In this document: positions 1 through 7,558 of the stretch, in pieces | Numbering within the stretch: the stretch's first letter is position 1 | Layout: each line of letters begins with the position of its first letter | DNA from: JBLNDG01 sp050261415 | GTDB lineage: Bacteria > Bacillota > Clostridia > Lutisporales > Lutisporaceae | Reading direction: 5' to 3' | Length of the DNA: 17,708 nucleotides | NCBI GenBank assembly: GCA_050261415.1 | Contig: JBLNDG010000214.1 | Coordinates: forward strand, 1-17,708 | Translations under genes and position numbers: made by a program | Notes under the pieces: generated by a model | The model's database searches: none | What the model was told of the DNA's origin: nothing | Seen by the model: the letters and a program-made list of their open reading frames with translations, nothing else

Positions 1-1468
1 TTCCCTGTCCTATATCTGTGGCACCGACCTGAAGCTGTATTGAACCGTCCTGGTTCATAACAATCCTTGCTCCCCCGATTTCAAACCCATGGGGATAGGT
101 TCCTGTCGCATAGCTGAAGCAGGCCATACCCAGACCTCTTCTCTTGGTACCCTTCTGGTCCTTGTATTTTTTAAGCTTCTCATCCCATTTAATCAGTTGT
201 TTCCCTTTTTCAACACATTCGGGAAGTCCGAAGGACCGTACCACAATTCCTGAAAGCGGGTCCACCTTACCAACGCTGATAAGGTTCTGCTTTCTGAATT
301 CTACCGGGTCCATTTTCATTTCCCTGGCTATATCTTCTATATGGCTCTCCAATGCATAGAACACCTGAGGGCAACCATATCCCCTCATTGCTCCGGCAGC
401 CGGAAGATTTGTATATACTGTTTTGGGTTCGTACTTTATGGAATTGAAGTCGTAAAGCAGCCTGAACTTTCCACCGGCACTCATCGCAATAGTATGCCCG
501 TGGGAAGCATAGGCTCCGTTATTGCTTATAAGCCGTATGTTGATTCCAAGAAGCTTTCCTTCCTTTGAAACAGCTGTCTTCATATGGAATTTCATAGCGT
601 GGCGGGTTCTTGTATCAGTAAAGCATTCCTCCCTTGTCAAGGAATAGCGCACAGGCCTTCCATTTACCGCCAGGGACATGGCTGCAGTCAAAGGCTCTAT
701 AATAACGTCCTGTTTGTTCCCGAACCCTCCTCCTATATATGGCTTTATTATCCTGACTTTTCCCCATGATATACCGAGTGCTTGAGCCACTATTCTTCTT
801 GCTATGTGCGGAATTTGTGTTGAGGTTACTACTACTATACGGTCGTCGGCATCAACATAAGCATATGCACTTTGAATCTCCAGATGGCAGTGCTGAACGA
901 TACTGGTTTCGTAGACGCCTTCAAATATGTGGTCAGCATTTTTTAAATCCTCTTCAATATCTCCCAGTTCCTCACCAATTGAGCTTATGACATTATCCGG
1001 TCTTTCTTCATGAATTATTGGCGCACCTGGCTTAATAGCCTCCTCCGGATCCAGTACAAAGGGAAGAACCTCATACTCCACCTCAATCAACTTAAGGGCT
1101 TTTTCTGCTGTAAGTGAGTCGGTAGCTACAACAGCTGCAATACCATCACCGACATAACGTGCCTTGTCAGATAGAATCATCCGGTCTGCCACATCCCTGT
1201 GCTCCGGTTCAAGGGCCCATGGATGACCTGCAGTTGCATACTTTATCTTAGGTAAATCCTCATAGGTAATTGCAGCCTCAACCCCAGGCAAAGCCTTTGC
1301 CTTACTAACATCAATGTGCTTAATAAGCGCATGGGCATAAGGACTTCTCAAAACCTTCCCGACAAGCATTTCACGTTCGAAGAAGTCATCAGCATACTTT
1401 GCCTTGCCTGTTACTTTGGCGACTGCATCTTTTCTAACTTCACTTTTACCTACTGTCCCGAAAGCCAT
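1..1468 (-). CDS. Xanthine dehydrogenase-family molybdopterin-binding subunit (XdhA-like), C-terminus cut by window edge
   Basis: Large, molybdopterin-binding subunit of a xanthine dehydrogenase/aldehyde oxidase-type hydroxylase; it would hydroxylate a purine or related N-heterocycle in the cytoplasm. The frame is open from the ATG at 1468 to the left window edge, giving 489 residues; full family members are about 750-770, so roughly a third is missing. Visible family marks are GGGFGNKQ (residues 247-253), PAAGAMRGYGCPQ (356-368, with the conserved Arg) and the start of the GQG motif at the very end (487-489). It starts directly with the molybdopterin region and has no N-terminal [2Fe-2S] domain, unlike the fused enzyme at 11600-14158, so separate Fe-S and FAD subunits are expected beyond the left edge. 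AAGGTG lies 5 nt before the ATG. It follows ssnA by 35 nt and is probably co-transcribed. Exact substrate cannot be read from sequence. Confidence 0.9.
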   Translation of the reverse strand, partial: MAFGTVGKSEVRKDAVAKVTGKAKYADDFFEREMLVGKVLRSPYAHALIKHIDVSKAKALPGVEAAITYEDLPKIKYATAGHPWALEPEHRDVADRMILSDKARYVGDGIAAVVATDSLTAEKALKLIEVEYEVLPFVLDPEEAIKPGAPIIHEERPDNVISSIGEELGDIEEDLKNADHIFEGVYETSIVQHCHLEIQSAYAYVDADDRIVVVTSTQIPHIARRIVAQALGISWGKVRIIKPYIGGGFGNKQDVIIEPLTAAMSLAVNGRPVRYSLTREECFTDTRTRHAMKFHMKTAVSKEGKLLGINIRLISNNGAYASHGHTIAMSAGGKFRLLYDFNSIKYEPKTVYTNLPAAGAMRGYGCPQVFYALESHIEDIAREMKMDPVEFRKQNLISVGKVDPLSGIVVRSFGLPECVEKGKQLIKWDEKLKKYKDQKGTKRRGLGMACFSYATGTYPHGFEIGGARIVMNQDGSIQLQVGATDIGQG

Positions 1469-1503
1469 CTTTTCACCTTCATTCAAACAAATTTACACAT
1501 GTT

Positions 1504-2832
1504 TTAGAAACGCTTCCAAACGGCATTTGCCAATTCACGGCTTCTTGCCATTATTCTTTCTTCATCGATATTGACCAGTTTTCTGTCTTCCATCAGAACT
1601 TTACCGTTAATTATTGTTGTATCAACGGAACGCCCATTAATGCCAAACAGAAGATGGCTGTTTATATTACTTTCATTTATTGGGGTAGGAGGATTGTAAT
1701 CAACTATTATTACATCAGCCAGTGCCCCTTCTTTCAGAATACCCACCTGTCCATTTATAAACCTTTCAGTTATCTTCCTGTTATTTACAAAAAGCATTTC
1801 AGGGATTTCGCCCCAGGCGACTTTTGAATCACCTTTAACATGTTTGTGAATGATGTTTCCGACTTTATAGGATTCCATCATATCTGCCGTATACCCATCA
1901 GTACCCAATCCCAAAAGAATTCCTTTGCTGAACATCTCAAGTACCGGGGAGGCACCCACTGCATTTCCCATATTGGACTCAGGGTTATGGACAACTATCG
2001 TGTCTTTTTCTTTCAGTAAATCCATTTCCTTCTCAGAAATATGAATGCAGTGAACTGCTATGGTCTTATTGGAAAGTACTCCTGCATCATGCCATCTTTC
2101 TATAACGCCCTTGCCATACTTTGCTTTAGAGTCTTCCACGTCTTCAATCCCTTCCGCACAATGCACATGAAAACCTGCATTCAAGCTATTGGCGGCGTCC
2201 AGGCACTTATCCAAAGTCTTTTCTGAAATGGTCATGGATGCATGAAGTCCGAACATGCCCTTCAGCATATCATCATTCTTTTTGTTGCAATATCTGATGA
2301 AGTCTGAGTTCTCGACAATACCTTCATCAGTGATTTTTTCACCGTCACGGTCTGAGGTTTCATAGCACAGGTTGCTGCGGATTCCTATTTGCTCAGCTGC
2401 TTCTGCTATTTTAAACAAGCTGCCTGTTATTGCGTATGGGCTTGCATGGTGGTCAAATACTGTTGTCACCCCGTTTTTTACCTGGTCTATCATCGGAACA
2501 ACCGCACTATAGTATACATCTTCAAGGGTCAGTACCTTGTCAAGCCTCCACCACAAGCCTTTTAATATATCAGAAAATTTCATTGCCGGTGGGCTGTCAT
2601 TGGCCATGCCCCTTGCAAAAGTGCTGTAGTAATGCATATGGGTATTAATAAACCCCGGCATTATAAGCTTGCCTTTTGCATCTATAAACCTTCCCTGGCC
2701 ATATTTCTCTTTAAGAGCACTGGTTGCACCAACCTCTATTGTCTTATTGCCTTCAATAGCAATACATCCGTTTTCAATTATCGGTACAGCTTTATCCCGG
2801 GTAATGACTTTACCGTTTCCCACTAATAACAC
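1504..2832 (-). CDS. ssnA: Putative aminohydrolase SsnA (amidohydrolase superfamily)
   Basis: 442-residue metal-dependent amidohydrolase, close in length and motifs to E. coli SsnA, a conserved member of the selenium/purine cluster. Proposed to act on a urate-derived intermediate in anaerobic purine breakdown; its precise reaction is not settled by sequence. Metal and active-site motifs of the TIM-barrel are all present: HMH (His65, His67) in FINTHMHYYS, FDHHASP (127-132), HVHCAEG (His222/His224, Glu227), HCIH (261-264) and the metal Asp312 in GLGTDG. LKGLWWRLD (90-98) is a segment shared with E. coli SsnA. The start is GTG, chosen because GGGGAGGG sits 7 nt upstream and no better start exists. 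It lies 32 nt after the 8-oxoguanine deaminase gene and 35 nt before the XdhA-like gene, so it is an internal operon gene. The two neighbouring amidohydrolases are clearly different subfamilies, not a recent duplication. Confidence 0.93.
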   Translation of the reverse strand: MLLVGNGKVITRDKAVPIIENGCIAIEGNKTIEVGATSALKEKYGQGRFIDAKGKLIMPGFINTHMHYYSTFARGMANDSPPAMKFSDILKGLWWRLDKVLTLEDVYYSAVVPMIDQVKNGVTTVFDHHASPYAITGSLFKIAEAAEQIGIRSNLCYETSDRDGEKITDEGIVENSDFIRYCNKKNDDMLKGMFGLHASMTISEKTLDKCLDAANSLNAGFHVHCAEGIEDVEDSKAKYGKGVIERWHDAGVLSNKTIAVHCIHISEKEMDLLKEKDTIVVHNPESNMGNAVGASPVLEMFSKGILLGLGTDGYTADMMESYKVGNIIHKHVKGDSKVAWGEIPEMLFVNNRKITERFINGQVGILKEGALADVIIVDYNPPTPINESNINSHLLFGINGRSVDTTIINGKVLMEDRKLVNIDEERIMARSRELANAVWKRF

Positions 2833-2839
2833 TTCTTTA

Positions 2840-2847
2840 CCCTCCCC
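2840..2847 (-). promoter_or_regulatory. Ribosome binding site fixing the GTG start of ssnA
   Basis: On the minus strand GGGGAGGG stands 7 nt before the GTG at 2832. This strong match to the anti-Shine-Dalgarno sequence supports a non-ATG start for ssnA. Confidence 0.75.
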
Positions 2848-2864
2848 GCTTTTATAGATTACTT

Positions 2865-4229
2865 TTAACTGTTTCTTTGTTTGTTTACAATTTCAACAGC
2901 TGTTTTGTGAGCATCCGATGCCACTTTGTCAGAGTCAATCGTTGTCAGTCTTCCGTCTTTAACTACGATTCTCCCGTTAACAATAGTCATGTCAACCAGG
3001 CTGGAATTTCCCAAGCAAACCAGTGATACCAAAGGATCGTGGCATCCTGCATATTCAATACCTTTTAGGTTGAACAGAACAATATCCGCAGCCTTACCTG
3101 CTTCAAGTCTTCCTGTATCATCCCGTCCCAAAACCTCTGCTCCGCCCCTGGTAGCTGCTTTGAGGATTTCGTAAGCTGTCAGCCCCTCGGTTCCGTATTT
3201 CAGATGGTTCAGCAAGTACACCCGCCTTACTTCCTCCCACATGTTTGACCCGTCATTGCTTGCGCTTCCGTCTACAGCTATGGAGAGCTTCCCGCCTGAC
3301 CGCACTATTTCCGTTGTTCTGCAGATACCACTGGAAAGCTTCATATTGGAGGAGGGACAATGAGCGATTCCTGAGCCCTGGAGTCTCTCTATTTCACCAT
3401 CACTCAGGAAAATACCGTGGGCAAACCAAACGTCATCTCCTACCCACTCCAGATCCTCCATGAGTTCGAAAGGTCTTCTTCCGTAACGCTCCAGGCAGAA
3501 CCTTTCTTCATCAAGGGTTTCAGCCAAATGCGTATGCAGCATGACTCCCTTCTTTCTTGCCAGATCCTTTGTCTGCAGCATGAGCTGTTTGCTTACGGAA
3601 AATGGGGAGCAAGGTGCCAATGCGATTCTCTGCATTGAAAAGGGACTATTGTCATGATACTGGTTTATCAATCTTTCGCTATCCAGGAGAATTTCTTCTT
3701 CAGTTTGTACAACCTCCATTGGAGGCAGCCCCCCCTGATCCCTGCCAAGGGACATGGAACCTCTTGTTGCATGGAACCTTATGCCTATCTCCCTGGCAGC
3801 CTTTATCTGTTCATCTATTAGTGTAGCCGGCTGATTCTTCGGAAACACGTAATGATGGTCCGAAGTCAATGTACAGCCGGTACGAAGCAGCTCTGAGAAA
3901 CCCACCAAAGCGCCATAGTAAACAGCTTCCGGTGTTATATTCTTCCAAAACTCATATAGTCCCACCAGCCATGGGAAAAGAGGCTTCTCCTGCACTTCTT
4001 TAATCCCTCTGAATAGTGTCTGATATAGATGATGATGCGTATTGACAAAGCCCGGCAGTGCAGTTAATCCTCTGCAGTCAATTATCTCAACCTCTCCGGC
4101 GGCACTCAACTTTTTGCCTATTTTCCTGATGACTGCTCCATCAATCAATATATCGCAGTGCTCGAAGGTTTCTTCCCGATCATTGAAAGTAACTATAAGG
4201 TCAATGTTTTTTAACAGCTTTTGACTCAT
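2865..4229 (-). CDS. 8-oxoguanine deaminase-like amidohydrolase
   Basis: 454-residue amidohydrolase of the cog0402 (TRZ/ATZ, guanine deaminase-like) group. From memory of the characterised Pseudomonas aeruginosa 8-oxoguanine deaminase (Pa0142), it shares long blocks: NTHHHLYQTL (63-72), PLFPWL (83-88), DHHY.FP (124-130), TRGSMSLG..GGLPP (155-170), APCSPFSV (205-212), LHTHLAETLDEE (231-242), HCPSSNM (290-296) and VDGSASND.SNM (319-330). Metal ligands would be His65, His67, His234, His271 and Asp320. 8-Oxoguanine deamination gives uric acid, which suits a urate-degrading cluster; guanine or isocytosine deamination is the main alternative. ATG start with GGAGG 9 nt upstream. A 266-bp spacer with a repeat-like structure separates it from ygfK, while ssnA follows after 32 nt, so this gene may head a separately expressed 3' segment. 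Confidence 0.85.
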   Translation of the reverse strand: MSQKLLKNIDLIVTFNDREETFEHCDILIDGAVIRKIGKKLSAAGEVEIIDCRGLTALPGFVNTHHHLYQTLFRGIKEVQEKPLFPWLVGLYEFWKNITPEAVYYGALVGFSELLRTGCTLTSDHHYVFPKNQPATLIDEQIKAAREIGIRFHATRGSMSLGRDQGGLPPMEVVQTEEEILLDSERLINQYHDNSPFSMQRIALAPCSPFSVSKQLMLQTKDLARKKGVMLHTHLAETLDEERFCLERYGRRPFELMEDLEWVGDDVWFAHGIFLSDGEIERLQGSGIAHCPSSNMKLSSGICRTTEIVRSGGKLSIAVDGSASNDGSNMWEEVRRVYLLNHLKYGTEGLTAYEILKAATRGGAEVLGRDDTGRLEAGKAADIVLFNLKGIEYAGCHDPLVSLVCLGNSSLVDMTIVNGRIVVKDGRLTTIDSDKVASDAHKTAVEIVNKQRNS

Positions 4230-4495
4230 AAATTCAGTCCTCCAAATTGGTTATTTGTGAAAAAATGCGACGAAAGAAACGGGTAACACTGAAAACACAG
4301 AATACCACTGAATACACGGCGGGGAAAAGTATTTTGTTATATAAATGATTATCAATAATAAAGTAAGTATCGAAATGTACTAATGTATCTAAATAGTAAA
4401 TAAAAGTTTGCTGTGCAATTCCGTGAAGCATCCGTGTGCTCCGTGTTACACGTCCCCCCCATTGCTTGTGCCGCATCTTTCTTATTTTGTGAAGC
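4230..4495. other. 266-bp intergenic spacer between ygfK and the deaminase gene
   Basis: The only large gap within the run of genes from tetR to xdhA. It holds an AT-rich core (about 4325-4410) flanked by two GC-richer arms that form an imperfect inverted repeat (separate entry). No convincing promoter or terminator is visible; a TTGATA hexamer on the minus strand (4353-4358) has no good -10 partner. An open frame crossing it (4234-4533, minus) has no ribosome binding site, overlaps the ygfK end and reads as non-protein sequence. Confidence 0.7.
4279..4459. repeat. Imperfect inverted repeat with ~40-bp arms (MITE-like or dispersed intergenic repeat candidate)
   Basis: The arm near 4280-4320 is a chain of short units (CACTGAAAACACAGAA, CCACTGAATACACGG) and the arm near 4413-4455, read on the other strand, aligns with it almost without gaps (ACGTGTAACACGGAGCACAC against ACGGGTAACACTGAAAACAC). 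The arms surround an AT-rich core of about 90 bp. The shape is that of a small dispersed intergenic repeat or a decayed miniature element. No target-site duplication could be recognised. Confidence 0.5.
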
Positions 4496-7400
4496 CTACA
4501 GCATATAAGGATATTTCCTGATACAATTTTCAATAACGCTCGCCATCTCTTCCGAGATTACATTTTCCTGTCCAACCGTATAGCTAACTGTTGCTCCTTC
4601 TTCAGTACGAACCATACAAATGCCCTTTGCCATATCCGTTACCACAAAACCTTTATTTGTACTATCCTTAAAGTCTTCTATACTCCAAAACACAGTGACC
4701 TTATCCTTATACGGATTTCCGTCATGAGGGCAAAAAACACCACAGTTTCCGCATTCATTGCACATACCGTCCAAATGAATAATCTGATGTGCAGAGTCAA
4801 ACCCTTTATCCATATATATCACTGCATTTGCCCTGTTAGGACAGACATCCACACATAATTCACAAATGTTTTCACATGAAAGACATCTGACCGATTCTTT
4901 TTCACTGCATACCGGATCATTCAAAACGCCCTTCCTTTCATAAAGTGTTTCTTCATCCACAGGAAGAACTTTTTTCTCAAAGTCAGCCTTCAAGCCTTCC
5001 CTTGCCAGAATATCCTTTGCAACTGTCTTCCCGTCGGCAATGGCTTTAACAACTGACGCAGGTCCTTTCTTTACATCACCGGCAACATAAACACCGGGTA
5101 TGTTAGTCTCACATGCAGGACCGGTTTTGGGGAAACCCTTCGAATCCAGCTCTATTCCGTTCTTCTTAAGCAAGTCCCCATCAAGGCGTTCTCCAACTGC
5201 CACGATGACGGCATCTGCATCCAGTTCTACCATCCTGCCTGTAGGAACAGGGCTTCTTCTGCCTGAGGCATCCCTGTCCCCCAAAGCCATTTCCTCACAT
5301 ACAAGCTTGCCGCCTGTGTATGTTGATGGTGAAAGCAGTTCCTTGAATATCATCCCTTCGGTCAAAGCCATTTTGATTTCTTCACGGTCTGCCGGCATGA
5401 ATTGTCTTGTTCTTCGATATACAATTGAAACCGACTCAACCCCGGGCACCCTCTTGGCAGCTCTGGCCGCGTCCATTGCAACATTTCCGCCGCCGACGAC
5501 ACAGACATGTTTTCCCAGGCTTACATTTCCGTTATGAGCTTTGTAATTCTCCAGGAAAGCAATTGCATTGACAGTTTTTTCTTCCCCTTCTTTGAGGGAA
5601 ATCCGACCTGGCTTCCAGGCGCCTATTGCCACTACAACATAATCATATTCTTTCTTCAGTTCATTAATGCTGAAGTTCTCATCAACTCCCAGCTTTAATT
5701 CTACCCCCTGGCTCTTGACAAGCTCCAAGTCCTTCCTGATCATATCGGAAGATATCCTGAATTCAGGAATCACATGTTCAACTACACCGTAAGGCCTGTC
5801 TTTCTTATCCATTACAGTGGCTTCCATGCCATTCCTTCTCAAGAACAGTGCCGTTGCCAGACCTGCGGCACCAGCACCCACTACCGCCGCTTTTTTGGTG
5901 CTTCTGATTTCTGCTGGTTTGATTTCTGCAATATATTTATCCTGTGCATTAAGAACTGCTGTTTTTTTCATGTCCCTTACCAGGATAGATTCATCGTAGT
6001 CAAGGCGGATACATTTACACTGGCACTGATGGTCACAAATTGATCCTGTAATGGCAGGTGAAGCGTTGTCATTGACTATGACTTTAAAAGCCTCATCATA
6101 CTTTCCCTCACCTACTAATGCAACATATTGCGGAATTTGCTGATTTATCGGACATCCGATTGTGCATGGAGCTATGGCACAGTCAAAAAGCGGCAGCCCG
6201 GAAGAAAGTTTTCTGCTGTTAACAGGCCTCAGCTCTTTCAGATGGTGCTTGTTGGTCAATGCGTCCTTTGCAAGGCTGTCTAGCTTAACAAGGTCAATAC
6301 CGGTAAAAGCGCCATTAAGCTGTCCTTCTACCTTCCTTGCCATCTGTGTTATTCTTTCATAACCTCCGGGCTTTAGGATGGTCGTTGCGAATGTGATGGG
6401 CTCAATTCCAGCATCTAAAACCTTGTCGATATTAAAAAAGTCAATACCGCCGGAATAGGAGATATGCAAATCCCCATCAAATTCTTTAGCCAATTTGCTT
6501 GCCAAAGAGATAGAAAGTGCATATAAGGCTCTGCCTGACATATACATTTCTTCTCCCGGCAACTCCTGATTCTGAATCTTAACAGGTAATGTATTTGTCA
6601 ACTTGACCCCGACTACCAGGTTTAAACCCCTGCCCACAGCTCTAAGCCGCTTCAGCATTGCAACGCCGTCTCCGAACTGCAGGTCATGTATGAAATGGTG
6701 TCCGTTAAGTGTGACGTAATCATAACCCATCGCATCCAAGGTTTCTCTTACGAACTTTTCACCCAGGAGTGTAGGGTTCATTTTTATAAAGGTATGCAAG
6801 TTCTTCTCTTTGAGGAAATAATTCGAGATCCGCTCGATCTCCTGGGGAGGGCACCCGTGGAGTGTAGAAAGTGTAATGGAAGGACAAACCACAGGGGAAA
6901 CCTTATCAAGGTCCTCCCTGGTGAATCGTGAAAATAAGTGCATGTTGGAAAGTAGAACTTCTCTGCATTCCTTCCATATTTCTGTTTTTGATGCGTCGCG
7001 CATGCCTTCTATATAGGCATCAATTTTGGGAGATTTTATACCTTCCAGGTCATAGCCTACGCTCATATTGAACATAAAGTCCCGCTTTTCGCTTAGTCCA
7101 AGCTCTTTCATAAGAACATGCAACAAGAACCAGGCTTTAATATACTCATTATATGCATCCGGTACCCTTAACTCTGTCGACCACTCTACATTGTAGCCTT
7201 CATCCTGAGCCAAAATGCAGGGCTTGGATACTGGCAAATCTTCTCCATCAAGCTTCTGCACCGTTTTCAGCTCTATAAAACGGCATCCTGTCAAATAAGC
7301 TGCTACAATATTCTGTGTTAACTGCGAATTAGGGCCTGCTGCCGGACCAACCGGCGAAGCTAATTTTTGCCCAAACAGCTCAATGTATTTTCCGCTTTCA

Positions 7401-7513
7401 TTTTTGTAAAACTTGCTTTTGTGAATGCCGAAAATTGAACCTTTTTCTTTTAATTCACCGACCACCCAAAAAATCATTTTCTCAAAAGGTATCGGTCTCA
7501 TCCTATCGCCCAT
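4496..7513 (-). CDS. ygfK: YgfK: flavin/iron-sulfur oxidoreductase (putative selenate reductase subunit; candidate purine-ring reductase)
   Basis: 1005-residue protein colinear with E. coli YgfK. Domains in order: a dihydroorotate/dihydropyrimidine dehydrogenase-like TIM barrel (about 45-430; SPVGPAAGPN at 53-62, NMSVGYDLEGIK at 149-160, STLHGCPP at 216-223); a GltD-like Fe-S domain with C445, C450, C454 and C493, C497, C501; a FAD-binding Rossmann motif GAGAAG (546-551); an NAD(P)H-binding motif GGGNVAMD (674-681); a second FAD segment VAGDVKKGP (810-818); and a C-terminal pair of [4Fe-4S] ferredoxin motifs (C877/C880/C884/C887/C891 region and CNECGNCGVFCP at 918-929). This is the build of dihydropyrimidine dehydrogenase, which suits electron transfer from NAD(P)H to reduce a pyrimidine or purine ring; 'selenate reductase' is an old name based on E. 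coli phenotypes. ATG start with GGAGG 7-8 nt upstream; 45 nt after ygeY. Confidence 0.95.
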   Translation of the reverse strand: MGDRMRPIPFEKMIFWVVGELKEKGSIFGIHKSKFYKNESGKYIELFGQKLASPVGPAAGPNSQLTQNIVAAYLTGCRFIELKTVQKLDGEDLPVSKPCILAQDEGYNVEWSTELRVPDAYNEYIKAWFLLHVLMKELGLSEKRDFMFNMSVGYDLEGIKSPKIDAYIEGMRDASKTEIWKECREVLLSNMHLFSRFTREDLDKVSPVVCPSITLSTLHGCPPQEIERISNYFLKEKNLHTFIKMNPTLLGEKFVRETLDAMGYDYVTLNGHHFIHDLQFGDGVAMLKRLRAVGRGLNLVVGVKLTNTLPVKIQNQELPGEEMYMSGRALYALSISLASKLAKEFDGDLHISYSGGIDFFNIDKVLDAGIEPITFATTILKPGGYERITQMARKVEGQLNGAFTGIDLVKLDSLAKDALTNKHHLKELRPVNSRKLSSGLPLFDCAIAPCTIGCPINQQIPQYVALVGEGKYDEAFKVIVNDNASPAITGSICDHQCQCKCIRLDYDESILVRDMKKTAVLNAQDKYIAEIKPAEIRSTKKAAVVGAGAAGLATALFLRRNGMEATVMDKKDRPYGVVEHVIPEFRISSDMIRKDLELVKSQGVELKLGVDENFSINELKKEYDYVVVAIGAWKPGRISLKEGEEKTVNAIAFLENYKAHNGNVSLGKHVCVVGGGNVAMDAARAAKRVPGVESVSIVYRRTRQFMPADREEIKMALTEGMIFKELLSPSTYTGGKLVCEEMALGDRDASGRRSPVPTGRMVELDADAVIVAVGERLDGDLLKKNGIELDSKGFPKTGPACETNIPGVYVAGDVKKGPASVVKAIADGKTVAKDILAREGLKADFEKKVLPVDEETLYERKGVLNDPVCSEKESVRCLSCENICELCVDVCPNRANAVIYMDKGFDSAHQIIHLDGMCNECGNCGVFCPHDGNPYKDKVTVFWSIEDFKDSTNKGFVVTDMAKGICMVRTEEGATVSYTVGQENVISEEMASVIENCIRKYPYML

Positions 7514-7558
7514 TCTATTACCTCCTTGTGAGTAAACTATGTAATATGCAGTGAAGTA

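Noticed and set aside
4340..4358. Fur-box-like sequence TATAAATGATTATCAATAA in the spacer
   Set aside because: About 13 of 19 positions agree with the classic consensus, but the core is AT-rich, no good promoter accompanies it, and iron control of the downstream genes has no other support.
4234..4533. 99-codon minus-strand open frame overlapping the 3' end of ygfK and the spacer
   Set aside because: No ribosome binding site, it overlaps a certain gene and consists largely of the inverted-repeat sequence; composition does not look like a protein.
5100..5537. 145-codon plus-strand open frame within ygfK
   Set aside because: Antisense to the conserved FAD/NAD(P) part of YgfK; serine/proline-rich shadow translation.
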